Source: Bacillota bacterium (GTDB taxonomy: Bacteria > Bacillota > Clostridia > Lachnospirales > Lachnospiraceae). From it: DNA of 43,917 nucleotides. Location of the stretch: assembly GCA_023415055.1 (NCBI GenBank), contig JAEZLZ010000064.1, positions 1-43,917 on the forward strand. The letters are read 5' to 3'. Each line of letters starts with the position of its first letter. Within the stretch, counting starts at the first letter, position 1. Positions 8,019 through 16,961 of the stretch are shown piece by piece. Below the pieces are notes generated by a model. That model saw only the letters and a list, made by a program, of their open reading frames with translations. It made no database searches and was not told the origin of the DNA. Position numbers and translations under genes: made by a program.

Positions 8019-9383
8019 ATGATTAATATAAACGAAGTCATTGAAACCAATAAAATGATTGAGCAGGAAAATCTGGATGTCCGTACAATCACTCTGGGCA
8101 TCAGTCTCCTTGACTGCGCAGACCCCGATCTGAATGAATTAAATCGTAAGATATATCATAAGATTACGACCATTGCCAAGGATCTCGTTACGACAGGAAA
8201 TAAAATTCAAAGAGAGTATGGAATTCCGATTGTCAATAAGAGAATCTCGGTAACGCCGATCTCCTTGATCGGTGCGGCCGCCTGCAAGACTGCTGAGGAT
8301 TTTGTTACCATAGCTAAGACTCTTGACAGAGCTGCATCTACGGTAGGTGTTAACTTTATCGGCGGCTATTCGGCGCTGGTTTCCAAGGCGATGACAAACA
8401 GTGATCAACTGCTGATTAAATCCATTCCGATGGCGCTCAGTCAGACAGAGCGAGTCTGCAGCTCGGTGAATGTAGGATCTACCAAAACCGGTATCGATAT
8501 GAATGCAGTGAAGCTTCTGGGAGAGATTATACTCCAGACAGCGGAATATACGAAGGAAAAGGATTCGATTGGATGTGCGAAGCTTGTTATCTTCTGTAAT
8601 GCACCGGATGACAATCCGTTCATGGCAGGCGCGTTCCATGGGGTAACCGAGGGCGATTCTGTGATTAATGTGGGTGTCAGCGGTCCCGGTGTAGTGAAAA
8701 AGGCTCTGGAGAACGTACGTGGTCAAGACTTTGAAGCCCTATGTGAGACGATCAAGAAGACTGCCTTCAAGATTACCCGCGTAGGTCAGCTGGTTGCTCA
8801 GGAAGCCTCCAGAATGCTTGGAATTCCATTTGGTATCATCGATTTATCCCTGGCGCCTACTCCGGCAGTAGGGGATAGTATCGCGGAAATATTAGAAGAA
8901 ATGGGACTGGATATGGTTGGAGCACCAGGAACCACAGCAGCCTTGGCTTTATTAAATGATCAGGTAAAGAAGGGCGGAGTTATGGCATCCTCCTATGTTG
9001 GAGGCTTAAGCGGTGCGTTCATCCCCGTCAGTGAGGACCAGGGTATGATCAATGCGGTAGAAGCAGGAGCACTGACGTTGGAAAAATTAGAGGCCATGAC
9101 CTGTGTATGCTCCGTTGGTCTTGATATGATTGCGATTCCCGGTGATACGAAGGCAACGACAATATCTGGCATCATTGCGGATGAGATGGCAATCGGTATG
9201 ATTAACCAGAAAACTACGGCAGTGCGTATCATTCCCGTAGTCGGTAAGGGAGTCGGCGAAAGGGTGGAATTCGGCGGGTTACTCGGATATGCCCCGGTAA
9301 TGAGTGTAAATTCCTTTGGCTGTGATGCATTTATTAACCGAGGCGGAAGAATCCCTGCCCCGATTCACAGCTTCAAGAATTAA
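8019..9383 (+). CDS. PFL family protein (DUF711, UPF0210)
   Basis: A 454-residue protein. ATG 8019 is chosen because GGAG lies 7 bases upstream; the longer frame to 7959 would overlap the ACT gene and lacks a site. The sequence matches the UPF0210/DUF711 family along its length: MININEVIETNKMIEQENLD at the start, LSLAPTPAVGDSIAEILEEM in the middle and the glycine-rich end FINRGGRIPAPIHS. Structures of relatives show a fold related to pyruvate-formate lyase, but there is no glycyl-radical signature here and the biochemical role is unknown. It should be co-expressed with the upstream ACT protein. Confidence 0.92.
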   Translation: MININEVIETNKMIEQENLDVRTITLGISLLDCADPDLNELNRKIYHKITTIAKDLVTTGNKIQREYGIPIVNKRISVTPISLIGAAACKTAEDFVTIAKTLDRAASTVGVNFIGGYSALVSKAMTNSDQLLIKSIPMALSQTERVCSSVNVGSTKTGIDMNAVKLLGEIILQTAEYTKEKDSIGCAKLVIFCNAPDDNPFMAGAFHGVTEGDSVINVGVSGPGVVKKALENVRGQDFEALCETIKKTAFKITRVGQLVAQEASRMLGIPFGIIDLSLAPTPAVGDSIAEILEEMGLDMVGAPGTTAALALLNDQVKKGGVMASSYVGGLSGAFIPVSEDQGMINAVEAGALTLEKLEAMTCVCSVGLDMIAIPGDTKATTISGIIADEMAIGMINQKTTAVRIIPVVGKGVGERVEFGGLLGYAPVMSVNSFGCDAFINRGGRIPAPIHSFKN

Positions 9384-9532
9384 ATAGGAACCCATTACAA
9401 TGAATTAGAATATAATATTATTTATACAAAAGAGTAATGCAAAACACCGGCAGGAAGTATAAAACTTTGAATTGCGGAGTATTTCGCAGGACAGAGAGAG
9501 ATACTAGTATAATAATAATAACTAAATAATTT

Positions 9533-9596
9533 GAACCGGGCTGCGATCTCCGTCGTCTAATATGCATCATGAGATGGAGTTGGTAATTCTCGGTTC
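9533..9596 (+). other. Potential structured leader upstream of pepD
   Basis: GAACCG (9533-9538) pairs with CGGTTC (9591-9596), enclosing an inner stem ATCTC/GAGAT. A run of TTTCC-CGGTTTTTG follows. It may be a terminator or an attenuator-like leader in the 260-base gap before pepD. I cannot assign a known riboswitch class. Confidence 0.35.
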
Positions 9597-9643
9597 TTTC
9601 CTCGGTTTTTGCAGAAAAATATGATAGAAAGGCGAGTGTTACG

Positions 9644-11119
9644 ATGGACAAGACCCTAGAGAGCATAGATTATAAAGGAATATTCAGATATTTTAGTGAG
9701 ATTTCAACGATACCGAGAGGTTCAGGCAATGAGCAGGCGGTGAGTAATTATCTGGTTGCATTTGCGAAAGAGCATCAATTAGAGTATACCCAGGATAGTG
9801 CATATAATGTAATAATGATTAAGGAGGCAACTCCGGGTTATGAAGAAGAACCGGCAATCATTTTACAGGGCCATATGGACATGGTATGCGAGAAGGTAAA
9901 GGATTCCACACATGATTTTTTAAAGGATGGAATCAAGCTGGTGGTTGATGGGGATTTCCTTCATGCAGACGGAACCACTCTGGGTGGCGACAATGGCGTT
10001 GCAGTAGCCTATATGCTTGCCATGCTGGCAGATGATAGCCTTGGTCATCCAAGACTGGAAGCCATCATCACCACAGATGAGGAGATGGGACTGAATGGTG
10101 CCAAAGCACTTGATTTGTCAAAACTGAAAGGAAAATATCTGATTAATCTCGATTCAGAGGAAGAAGATTGCGTTCTTACCAGTTGTGCCGGTGGTATGCG
10201 CTGTAATTGTACCCTACCCATTCAAAGAGTAGATGCAAACGGTAAACGAATCAAACTTAGCTTAGGAGGAATGCTGGGCGGACACTCCGGCGGTGATATC
10301 CATAAGAACAGAGCTAATGCACCAAAGCTTTTAGGCAGACTGTTATTTGATCTCAGACAGATGAATGATTATGAATTAATACGCATGCAAGGCGGCTTTA
10401 AGGATAATGTTATCCCCAGAGAGGCAGAAGCTGAGCTCTTAATCACTGGAGAAGGGGATGCCTTAAAGGATAATTATAACGGTATCAAAGACAGCATTGA
10501 TCAATTAATGAAGTCCTATCAGCAGGAACTATCCGCCAGTGAACCCGGCTTGAAATATGAGCTTGAGGATCTGGGAGAAGGAAGCTATCGTGTATTGCAC
10601 CCGGTATCCTTTGAGAAAATGTTGTTCATGCTGATTCATATGCCGAATGGAATTCAGGTCATGAGCTCCTATATTCCCGGTCTTGTGGAAAGCTCTTTGA
10701 ATTTGGGTGTTTTTAACACAGAGGAGGACCACGTATTATTTGTGGATGCAATTCGCAGTTCTCTATACAATTATAAGCATTTTATGAGTAATCAATTGAA
10801 TTATTTGATCAGCTTCCTTGGTGGAGAATTTCATGAATATGCTGAGTATCCTGGTTGGGAGTATAAGCCGGATTCCGTGCTTCGCGAGCATTATAAGAGA
10901 CTATACAAGGAAAGCACAGGAAAGGATATGAGAGTGGAAGCCATTCATGCAGGACTGGAATGCGGTATTCTTAGTGAGAAGCTTCCCGGTATCGATGCGA
11001 TTTCCATCGGTCCTGACTTGTTTGATGTGCATACGGTAGAGGAACGCATGCATATACCTTCTGCAATACGTGTATATCAGCTTTTAGAGAAAACTGTTTC
11101 GGAAAAAATCAGGGGATAA
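9644..11119 (+). CDS. pepD: Aminoacyl-histidine dipeptidase (M20 family, PepD-like)
   Basis: A 491-residue cytosolic zinc dipeptidase of the length expected for PepD/carnosinase-like enzymes, which cleave Xaa-His and other dipeptides. Metal and catalytic motifs are visible: QGHMDMV (H77, D79), GGDNG (D116), TTDEEMG (E146/E147), NLDSEEED and, near the end, HAGLECG plus GPDLFDVHTVEERM. The N-terminal start MDKTLESIDYKGIFRYFSEI resembles the family. A GAAAGGCGAG site lies before the ATG. The gene stands alone behind a 260-base gap, and its leader could hold a hairpin. Confidence 0.95.
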   Translation: MDKTLESIDYKGIFRYFSEISTIPRGSGNEQAVSNYLVAFAKEHQLEYTQDSAYNVIMIKEATPGYEEEPAIILQGHMDMVCEKVKDSTHDFLKDGIKLVVDGDFLHADGTTLGGDNGVAVAYMLAMLADDSLGHPRLEAIITTDEEMGLNGAKALDLSKLKGKYLINLDSEEEDCVLTSCAGGMRCNCTLPIQRVDANGKRIKLSLGGMLGGHSGGDIHKNRANAPKLLGRLLFDLRQMNDYELIRMQGGFKDNVIPREAEAELLITGEGDALKDNYNGIKDSIDQLMKSYQQELSASEPGLKYELEDLGEGSYRVLHPVSFEKMLFMLIHMPNGIQVMSSYIPGLVESSLNLGVFNTEEDHVLFVDAIRSSLYNYKHFMSNQLNYLISFLGGEFHEYAEYPGWEYKPDSVLREHYKRLYKESTGKDMRVEAIHAGLECGILSEKLPGIDAISIGPDLFDVHTVEERMHIPSAIRVYQLLEKTVSEKIRG

Positions 11120-11217
11120 GGATTGCATTTTTTAAAGAATTTCCGCATTTATATGCTTTCGTAGATCGATGGGAGCGAAGTTTCAGATAAGCTTTATATT
11201 TATTAGGAGATGAAAAG

Positions 11218-12771
11218 ATGGATAAGGACGACGTAAATTCAACATTCGATTTCGATAACGATCCGAAGTTTAGTGAGAATTTTTACAAAAATATTGATAT
11301 GGCTTTCGGTGAATCGAATGTTGAAGCGCCAAATCAAACAGAGGAAGCAGCCGCTTTGTCGGAGGAAGGTCCCACAGCGGAGAGCGATGCCTTTATGAAA
11401 GCAGATTCAGGTCCGGAGGAAATGCTTCCGGCAAAAGAGGAATCGATTGGGGCGGACGAATATACTAAGCCTTCTTCTATGATTGGGATTTCCGAGGATG
11501 CGATTGAAGATGAGCTAAACGGAATTAATGCAGATCTTGCACGCCAGATATGTGAAGAGATGGACGCTATTAATACACAGAGCAGCAAAAAAGTGAAGAA
11601 GCAGCGTTTTATGCGCATTCGTAACGGTATCCTGTTGACCTTATTATGCATTGCCGGTCTGGGCTTTTTCTTAGGCTTTACCAAGCCGGGCAATCAAATC
11701 CTATTAAAAATGGGTTTAAACCTTACTGGAACCATCTGGTCTACCTGGACCGGAGACTTTGAAAAAGATGTTCAGGCGGTGGAGGATGTAGATTATCTTG
11801 ATGAAGAGGATCTTGCATCGGATGCGGAAGAAGTTGATCCTAATACTATCGTTTGGCCGCAGCATCCAGGAGCAGGCAGACATGAAGAAGGCGTTCATAA
11901 TATTCTATTACTTGGAGAAGAGGCAATCGGCTCCGGTAGCGGAAGAGGACGTACGGATGTAATTGTCGTTGCCACGATGAATACGAATACAAAGAAGCTG
12001 ATGTTGACCTCCCTGATGCGAGATACCCTGGTGCAGATACCGGGCTATAAGGACAATAAACTGAATAGTGCTTATGAGCGAGGTGGTCTGGACCTGCTTT
12101 ATGAGACCATCGCATTGAATTTTGATCTTCAACTGGATGGCTGTGTCATGGTAAACTTTGAAAATTTTGAGAAGATTATTGACAAGCTTGGCGGTCTGGA
12201 GCTAACCCTGACCGAAGGTGAAGCAAAGTACTTAAACACCACCAATTATATCTCTAAGCCGCAGTATCGTAATGTATATGCAGGTACACAGCTGATGAAC
12301 GGTAACCAGGTACTCGGTTATGCCCGGGTTCGTAAGAGAGCTACCATAACCGGTAATAATAATGACTACGGACGTACGGACAGACACCGTATCGTCCTCA
12401 ATGCAATCTTTGAAAAATATAAAACAAAAAGTAAGGTTGAATTGGCAAGCATGATGTTGAATATACTTCCAATGATAACCACGGATATTGACAGTAAAAA
12501 TTTTGAACTTCTGCTTAATACATTTATCGAGATGGGAACGATGGATATTTCTCAGTTGAGAATACCTGCAGACGGAACCTTCACCGATAATGTTAAGGTT
12601 CGTGGAATGGATGTATTGATCCCGGATTTACAGGCAAATGTTGAGGTACTTCATAATTTTATCTTCGGTGAAAAACCCAGTACTACATTTACTGAAACAC
12701 CGACAGCCGGGAGCACTGTAACTGAGAGTACTCAGACTGATGGGGCTGTAGGAACGACTAACGGAAAGTGA
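11218..12771 (+). CDS. LytR-CpsA-Psr (LCP) family cell-envelope ligase
   Basis: A 517-residue membrane protein. A long acidic cytoplasmic N-terminus (1-130) precedes one membrane span near 137-155 (ILLTLLCIAGLGFFLGF). The extracytoplasmic LCP domain spans about 225-385 and has the family Arg/Asp motifs GRGRTDVIVV, SLMRDTLVQIPG, KLNSAYERGG and the later YARVRKR and DYGRTDRHRIV. LCP enzymes move undecaprenyl-linked glycopolymers onto peptidoglycan. The C-terminus ends in a Thr/Ser-rich tail. GGAG precedes the ATG. The next gene is an M23 peptidase, also envelope-directed. The N-terminal acidic region is longer than usual. Confidence 0.93.
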   Translation: MDKDDVNSTFDFDNDPKFSENFYKNIDMAFGESNVEAPNQTEEAAALSEEGPTAESDAFMKADSGPEEMLPAKEESIGADEYTKPSSMIGISEDAIEDELNGINADLARQICEEMDAINTQSSKKVKKQRFMRIRNGILLTLLCIAGLGFFLGFTKPGNQILLKMGLNLTGTIWSTWTGDFEKDVQAVEDVDYLDEEDLASDAEEVDPNTIVWPQHPGAGRHEEGVHNILLLGEEAIGSGSGRGRTDVIVVATMNTNTKKLMLTSLMRDTLVQIPGYKDNKLNSAYERGGLDLLYETIALNFDLQLDGCVMVNFENFEKIIDKLGGLELTLTEGEAKYLNTTNYISKPQYRNVYAGTQLMNGNQVLGYARVRKRATITGNNNDYGRTDRHRIVLNAIFEKYKTKSKVELASMMLNILPMITTDIDSKNFELLLNTFIEMGTMDISQLRIPADGTFTDNVKVRGMDVLIPDLQANVEVLHNFIFGEKPSTTFTETPTAGSTVTESTQTDGAVGTTNGK

Positions 12772-12795
12772 TCAAAGATTACCAATAAGGTAAAA

Positions 12796-12847
12796 GAGTC
12801 AAGTGCATCAGATATCAGCCGGTTTGATCTCTGTATGCACTTAACTC
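12796..12847 (+). terminator. Hairpin after the LCP gene
   Basis: GAGT-c-AAGTGCAT pairs with ATGCACTT-a-ACTC. There is no U run after it, so it may be a processing or weak termination site. Confidence 0.45.
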
Positions 12848-12877
12848 ATGCCGGTCATAAGTAATAATCACTCTGAT

Positions 12878-12905
12878 TTGGACATATAATTAGCTGTCCT
12901 ATAAC
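12878..12905 (+). promoter_or_regulatory. Candidate promoter for the M23 peptidase gene
   Basis: TTGGAC and TATAAC are separated by 16 bases and lie just upstream of the GGAGTGAG ribosome site at about 12913. Confidence 0.4.
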
Positions 12906-12928
12906 GATGATTGGAGTGAGATTAAAGT

Positions 12929-13855
12929 ATGAGGATGTACCGGTATAGAACAATGCATAAAAACCGTAATGGTATCCGTTTTACCGGGTTTAATATATTA
13001 TTACTGATACTATTTTTATTGGTATTTGTTAATTGCTTTTTGCTGAGACAGCTGTCCACCCAGCTTTTGCTTCGCAGAACGATGCAGCAGGGAATCAACT
13101 ATGATGAATTTCGTGAGATGAAGCTGCCAGAAAATATACTGGAGCAACTAGAACCACATGTTGAGAAGCTTATGAAAAAAATACCCGGTTCAAAGCAAGG
13201 AGAGGACACACTGCCACTGACTTATCTGACTTTTAGCATGTTTGTGAATTCTTTTGATCTTATAAACGGTAAACTTGCAGAAGAAGATCTCTTTCTTGCA
13301 GGTATCAGCAAGATTGGTCCGACCTCGGGCTTCCTCAGACTGAGAAATTATTATAAAGCAGTGCTTGGTGATATCAAATATTTTCCTGTTCCCAGAATCG
13401 AAGGGGATACCCAGGATATCTCCTATGGGGATACTTGGAGTGATCTTCGGAGTTATGGAGGCAATCGAAGACATGAGGGTACGGATATCATGGCAAACAA
13501 CAATATCCGAGGCTATTACCCTGTAATTAGTATCACAGAGGGTGTCGTAGAGAAGATGGGCTGGCTGGAGCAAGGAGGCTACCGAATCGGAATACGTTCC
13601 CCTTCCGGCGGATATTTTTATTATGCACATCTTGATTCTTATTCTGGAGACCTAAAAAAAGGAGATCCGGTGCTTGCAGGCCAGCTCCTTGGATTTATGG
13701 GTGACAGCGGCTATGGAAAAGAGGGTACGACAGGACAATTTGATGTTCACTTACATCTGGGAATTTACGTAGAGACCAGTGCCGGAGAGCTAAGCGTTAA
13801 CCCGTATCATGTTTTGAAAATACTGGAGAAGAATCGACTGACCTGTTATGAATGA
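12929..13855 (+). CDS. M23 family (LytM-type) metallopeptidase, membrane-anchored
   Basis: A 308-residue protein. An N-terminal signal anchor (residues about 18-40, FNILLLILFLLVFVNCFLL) places the rest outside the cell. The C-terminal peptidase domain (about 150-300) has the zinc motif RHEGTD near residues 182-187 and the HLHLG motif near 274-278, so both halves of the LytM active site are intact. It should cut peptide bridges in peptidoglycan or act in spore or division wall remodelling. A middle region of about 100 residues is not recognised. The GGAGTGAG site fits the ATG at 12929. Confidence 0.92.
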   Translation: MRMYRYRTMHKNRNGIRFTGFNILLLILFLLVFVNCFLLRQLSTQLLLRRTMQQGINYDEFREMKLPENILEQLEPHVEKLMKKIPGSKQGEDTLPLTYLTFSMFVNSFDLINGKLAEEDLFLAGISKIGPTSGFLRLRNYYKAVLGDIKYFPVPRIEGDTQDISYGDTWSDLRSYGGNRRHEGTDIMANNNIRGYYPVISITEGVVEKMGWLEQGGYRIGIRSPSGGYFYYAHLDSYSGDLKKGDPVLAGQLLGFMGDSGYGKEGTTGQFDVHLHLGIYVETSAGELSVNPYHVLKILEKNRLTCYE

Positions 13856-13912
13856 TTGTATATTCATTTAACGGCTCTGATCATCTGCTTATTATGCTTT
13901 TTTAAATTGTCT

Positions 13913-13941
13913 TTTATAATTACAGATACATGTGGTATACT
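13913..13941 (+). promoter_or_regulatory. Promoter of the nifZ-like/thiI unit, with structured leader
   Basis: TTTATA (13913-13918) and the extended -10 TGGTATACT (TATACT 13936-13941) are 17 bases apart. The leader of about 120 bases contains GTTTGTG...CACAAAC (13983-14009). The loop sequence CTGCGC (13996-14001) can instead pair with GCGCAG (14048-14053), just before the ribosome site. Confidence 0.5.
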
Positions 13942-14066
13942 AGATAACATAGGTGCGTAATGCGCAACTAATATTTTCGCAGGTTTGTGCCAGCGCTGCG
14001 CACACAAACTTGAGATTCACATAGTCTCGCAAGCAAGATTACAGGCAGCGCAGAAATGGGATAGTA

Positions 14067-15257
14067 ATGGAAATATATTTGGACAATTCAGCAACGACGA
14101 AAGTAACTGAGGGTGTCAGAGATAAGCTGGTTCAGGTGTTATACGAGGATTATGGCAATCCCTCTTCGATGCACCGACTCGGTGTGAAAGCGGAGCAGTA
14201 CATGAAAGAGGCTGCTTCCATCATTGCCTCCAGTCTGAAGGTGGAACCCAAGGAATTGATCTTTACTTCGGGGGGAACCGAAGCAAATAACCTGGCTTTA
14301 ATAGGGACAGCCTTAGCAAACAAACGTCGCGGTAATCATATTATAACAACCAGGATAGAGCATCCATCCGTTCATCAGCCTCTGGTACATCTGGAGGAGC
14401 TGGGCTTTGAGATTAGCTTTGCTCCGGTGGATGCTTCAGGTAAGATAATCAAGGAAAAGCTGTTCGATCTAATCAAAGAGAATACATTAATGGTGTCCAT
14501 GATGTATGTCAATAATGAAATCGGTGTGGTTCAGGAGATATCTGAGCTGGCAAGAGAACTAAAAAACAGAAAGAAGGATCTGATTCTTCATGTGGATGCA
14601 GTTCAAGCCTTTGGTAAATATCGCATCTATCCAAAGCGAGAAGGAATTGATCTGTTATCCTTCAGTGGACATAAGATCCATGGGCCAAAGGGAATCGGAG
14701 CTCTTTATGTCAGCGATAAAGTCAAGATTAATCCGGTGGTATTCGGAGGCGGACATCAGAAGGGACTTCGTTCGGGAACAGAGAATGTACCTGGAATAGC
14801 AGGACTCGGACAGGCAGTGGCAGAGCTTTATACCGATTTCGATGCGAAGGTCGATCTTATGTATCAACTGAAGCAGAGATTTCTGCGTGAAGTCAACAAC
14901 ATGGAGGATGTCACCATCAACGGTATACCCGCCGGCTGTGCGCCGGAATTTCCTATGGAGCTATTACGGCAAACTGCACCTCATATCATGAGCGTCAGCT
15001 TCCGTGGGGTACGAAGCGAGGTATTACTTCATGCACTGGAGGATAAGGGCATCTTTGTCTCTTCTGGTTCTGCCTGCAGTTCTCATCATCCGACACCCAG
15101 TGTGACCTTAACAGCGATCGGACTACCCAAGGAACTGATGGATTCAACCCTTCGTTTTTCCATGTCAAGTATGACAACGGCGGAAGAAATTGATTATACA
15201 CTGGAGCAGATCAAGGAATTAGTTCCGGTTTTAAGAAGATATACGCGTAAGCGGTAA
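14067..15257 (+). CDS. nifZ: Cysteine desulfurase, NifZ-like (partner of ThiI)
   Basis: A 396-residue PLP enzyme. It releases sulfur from L-cysteine as a persulfide on its own Cys and passes it to acceptors. MEIYLDNSATTKV and the PLP-lysine segment FSGHKIHGPKG (Lys203) are family hallmarks. The catalytic Cys337 lies in SSGSACSSHHPTPS, the form seen in Bacillus NifZ rather than in IscS. It is followed after 80 bases by thiI, the same pairing as Bacillus nifZ-thiI for 4-thiouridine. No IscU or SufU gene is nearby, so a dedicated tRNA-thiolation role is the best inference. Confidence 0.93.
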   Translation: MEIYLDNSATTKVTEGVRDKLVQVLYEDYGNPSSMHRLGVKAEQYMKEAASIIASSLKVEPKELIFTSGGTEANNLALIGTALANKRRGNHIITTRIEHPSVHQPLVHLEELGFEISFAPVDASGKIIKEKLFDLIKENTLMVSMMYVNNEIGVVQEISELARELKNRKKDLILHVDAVQAFGKYRIYPKREGIDLLSFSGHKIHGPKGIGALYVSDKVKINPVVFGGGHQKGLRSGTENVPGIAGLGQAVAELYTDFDAKVDLMYQLKQRFLREVNNMEDVTINGIPAGCAPEFPMELLRQTAPHIMSVSFRGVRSEVLLHALEDKGIFVSSGSACSSHHPTPSVTLTAIGLPKELMDSTLRFSMSSMTTAEEIDYTLEQIKELVPVLRRYTRKR

Positions 15258-15337
15258 AAGGATAGCACTTTCAGGCGGATAGCCTGAAGATAATATACGT
15301 TACGAGATGACGTGCTGTGCACGTAGATGGAGGAAAG

Positions 15338-16516
15338 ATGTTTAAAGCATTTCTGATAAAATATGCTGAGATAGGCCTGAAGGGGAATAACCGATATATT
15401 TTCGAGAACGCTCTTCGTGATCGTGTTCAGGAAGCTCTGCATGGTCTTGGTGATTATGTAGTTAGCAAGGAGCAGGGAAGAATATTTGTGGAATGTCCGG
15501 ATAACTATGATTACGATGAGACGGTTTCTGCCTTAAAGAAAGTATTTGGTATCTCCTCCTTTTGCCCGGTTGCTGTAATCGAGAGCTCCGAATGGGAAGC
15601 TTTGACCAAGGGAGTTGGAGATTATGTGGAAAGAATGTATCCTGATCGCGAATTCACCTTCAAGGTAGAGGCCAAGCGGGCAGATAAGAATTATCATTAT
15701 ACTTCCCCGGAGATCTGCATCGAGATGGGGGCATATCTGCTAAAACGATTCCCGGAGATGAAGGTCGATGTACATGAGCCCCAGGTCAGGGTTACTGTTG
15801 AGGTTCGAACCAAGTGCTATGTCTATTCGATTATCATACCGGGGCAGGGTGGTATGCCTGTCGGCTGTAATGGGAAGGCGATGCTGCTGCTTTCCGGTGG
15901 TATTGACAGTCCGGTGGCCGGATATATGCTTTCGAAGCGAGGTGTATCCTTGGCGGCAACTTATTTTCATGCTCCGCCATATACCAGCGATCGTGCGAAA
16001 CAAAAGGTAGTGGATCTGGCAACACTTGTCTCGAAGTATACGGGACCGATGAAGCTTTTTGTCGTTAATTTTACTGACATTCAGCTTTATATCTATGATC
16101 AGTGCCCACATGAGGAGCTGACGATCATCATGAGAAGATACATGATGAAGATAGCGGAGCGATTGGCAGAGTCTGAGAACTGTCTCGGATTAGTCACCGG
16201 TGAGAGCTTAGGACAGGTGGCAAGCCAGACCATGCAAAGTCTGGCAGCAACGAACGAAGTATGTACCATGCCGGTGTATCGCCCGTTGATTGCATTTGAT
16301 AAAAAGGACATCGTGGAGATCGCCAAAGAGATCAACACCTTTGAAACTTCCATCCAGCCCTATGAGGATTGTTGTACGATCTTTGTAGCAAAGCATCCGG
16401 TAACAAAGCCAAGTATTAAAATTATCAAAAGGTCTGAGGAAAAGCTGGAAGAGAAGATCAATGAAATGATTGAGACTGCTCTGAGTACGGTTGAAATTGT
16501 TAATATAAAAGGATAA
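15338..16516 (+). CDS. thiI: tRNA 4-thiouridine synthase ThiI
   Basis: A 392-residue protein. ATG 15338 follows GGAGG by about 5 bases; the longer frame to 15317 is ignored. The N-terminal ferredoxin-like and THUMP domains (about 1-165) bind tRNA. The PP-loop SGGIDSP is at 186-192, and the conserved PYEDCCTIF near residue 340 carries the catalytic Cys. It adenylates U8 of tRNA and accepts sulfur from the desulfurase encoded upstream. There is no C-terminal rhodanese domain, as expected for short Gram-positive ThiI. In the gap before it the hairpins TTCAGGC/GCCTGAA and ACGTGC/GCACGT lie close to the ribosome site. Confidence 0.96.
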   Translation: MFKAFLIKYAEIGLKGNNRYIFENALRDRVQEALHGLGDYVVSKEQGRIFVECPDNYDYDETVSALKKVFGISSFCPVAVIESSEWEALTKGVGDYVERMYPDREFTFKVEAKRADKNYHYTSPEICIEMGAYLLKRFPEMKVDVHEPQVRVTVEVRTKCYVYSIIIPGQGGMPVGCNGKAMLLLSGGIDSPVAGYMLSKRGVSLAATYFHAPPYTSDRAKQKVVDLATLVSKYTGPMKLFVVNFTDIQLYIYDQCPHEELTIIMRRYMMKIAERLAESENCLGLVTGESLGQVASQTMQSLAATNEVCTMPVYRPLIAFDKKDIVEIAKEINTFETSIQPYEDCCTIFVAKHPVTKPSIKIIKRSEEKLEEKINEMIETALSTVEIVNIKG

Positions 16517-16530
16517 AGAAAAAGAAGAGC

Positions 16531-16563
16531 AAAAAAATAGAGGTTGTCTATTCGACAACCTCT
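16531..16563 (-). terminator. Intrinsic terminator of the HPr-like gene
   Basis: AGAGGTTGTC-gaata-GACAACCTCT is a perfect 10-bp stem with seven T residues after it on the minus strand. On the plus strand it may also stop thiI readthrough, though no T run follows there. Confidence 0.88.
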
Positions 16564-16577
16564 AAATAAAAACATTC

Positions 16578-16805
16578 TTATTCAACAATGTAAGGCTTTA
16601 AAACGGTAAGGATGCTGTCATCCTCACTATGAATGTTTAGATCAATGTTTTTTGATAAGTCAAGGCTGAAAATACCCATAATTGATTTTGCATCTATAAC
16701 GTATCTACCGGAAACCAAGTCAAAATCGGAATCAAATTTTGTCACGTCATTTACGAAAGCTTTTACCTTATCAATTGAATTTAAAGAAATTTTTACTGTC
16801 TTCAT
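16578..16805 (-). CDS. HPr-like protein lacking the phosphorylatable histidine
   Basis: A 75-residue protein, slightly shorter than HPr (about 85-88). Residues about 36-52 (VIDAKSIMGIFSLDLSK) match the HPr segment around Ser46, with Ser41 in the KSIMG motif. The N-terminal HARPA segment with the PTS His is absent, the protein having VKISLNSIDKVKAFVNDV instead. It cannot act as a PTS phosphocarrier. By analogy with Crh it could be a Ser-phosphorylated regulator. It has its own promoter and terminator. A perfect AAGGAGG site lies before the ATG. Confidence 0.85.
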   Translation of the reverse strand: MKTVKISLNSIDKVKAFVNDVTKFDSDFDLVSGRYVIDAKSIMGIFSLDLSKNIDLNIHSEDDSILTVLKPYIVE

Positions 16806-16836
16806 TAATAACTCCTCCTTTATTCGGTATATGTAT

Positions 16837-16865
16837 ATACTATAATTTACCTAATTAAAAGTCAA
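16837..16865 (-). promoter_or_regulatory. Promoter of the HPr-like gene
   Basis: On the minus strand TTGACT (16865-16860) and TAGTAT (16842-16837) are separated by 17 bases, about 30 bases before the ATG. Confidence 0.7.
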
Positions 16866-16961
16866 TATACAAAGTTCATAAAAATAAGTCTGAAAGTTGT
16901 ATACGTGAATAGACTAAATATTCAAATATTGTGTTAATGTTTAGAAAGGAAAACAGTATAA

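Noticed and set aside
8139..8726. A minus-strand frame of 195 codons inside the DUF711 gene
   Set aside because: It has no recognisable domain or start signal and is fully covered by a conserved gene.
15740..16111. A minus-strand frame of 123 codons inside thiI
   Set aside because: It is antisense to a well conserved gene, has no ribosome site and no family resemblance.
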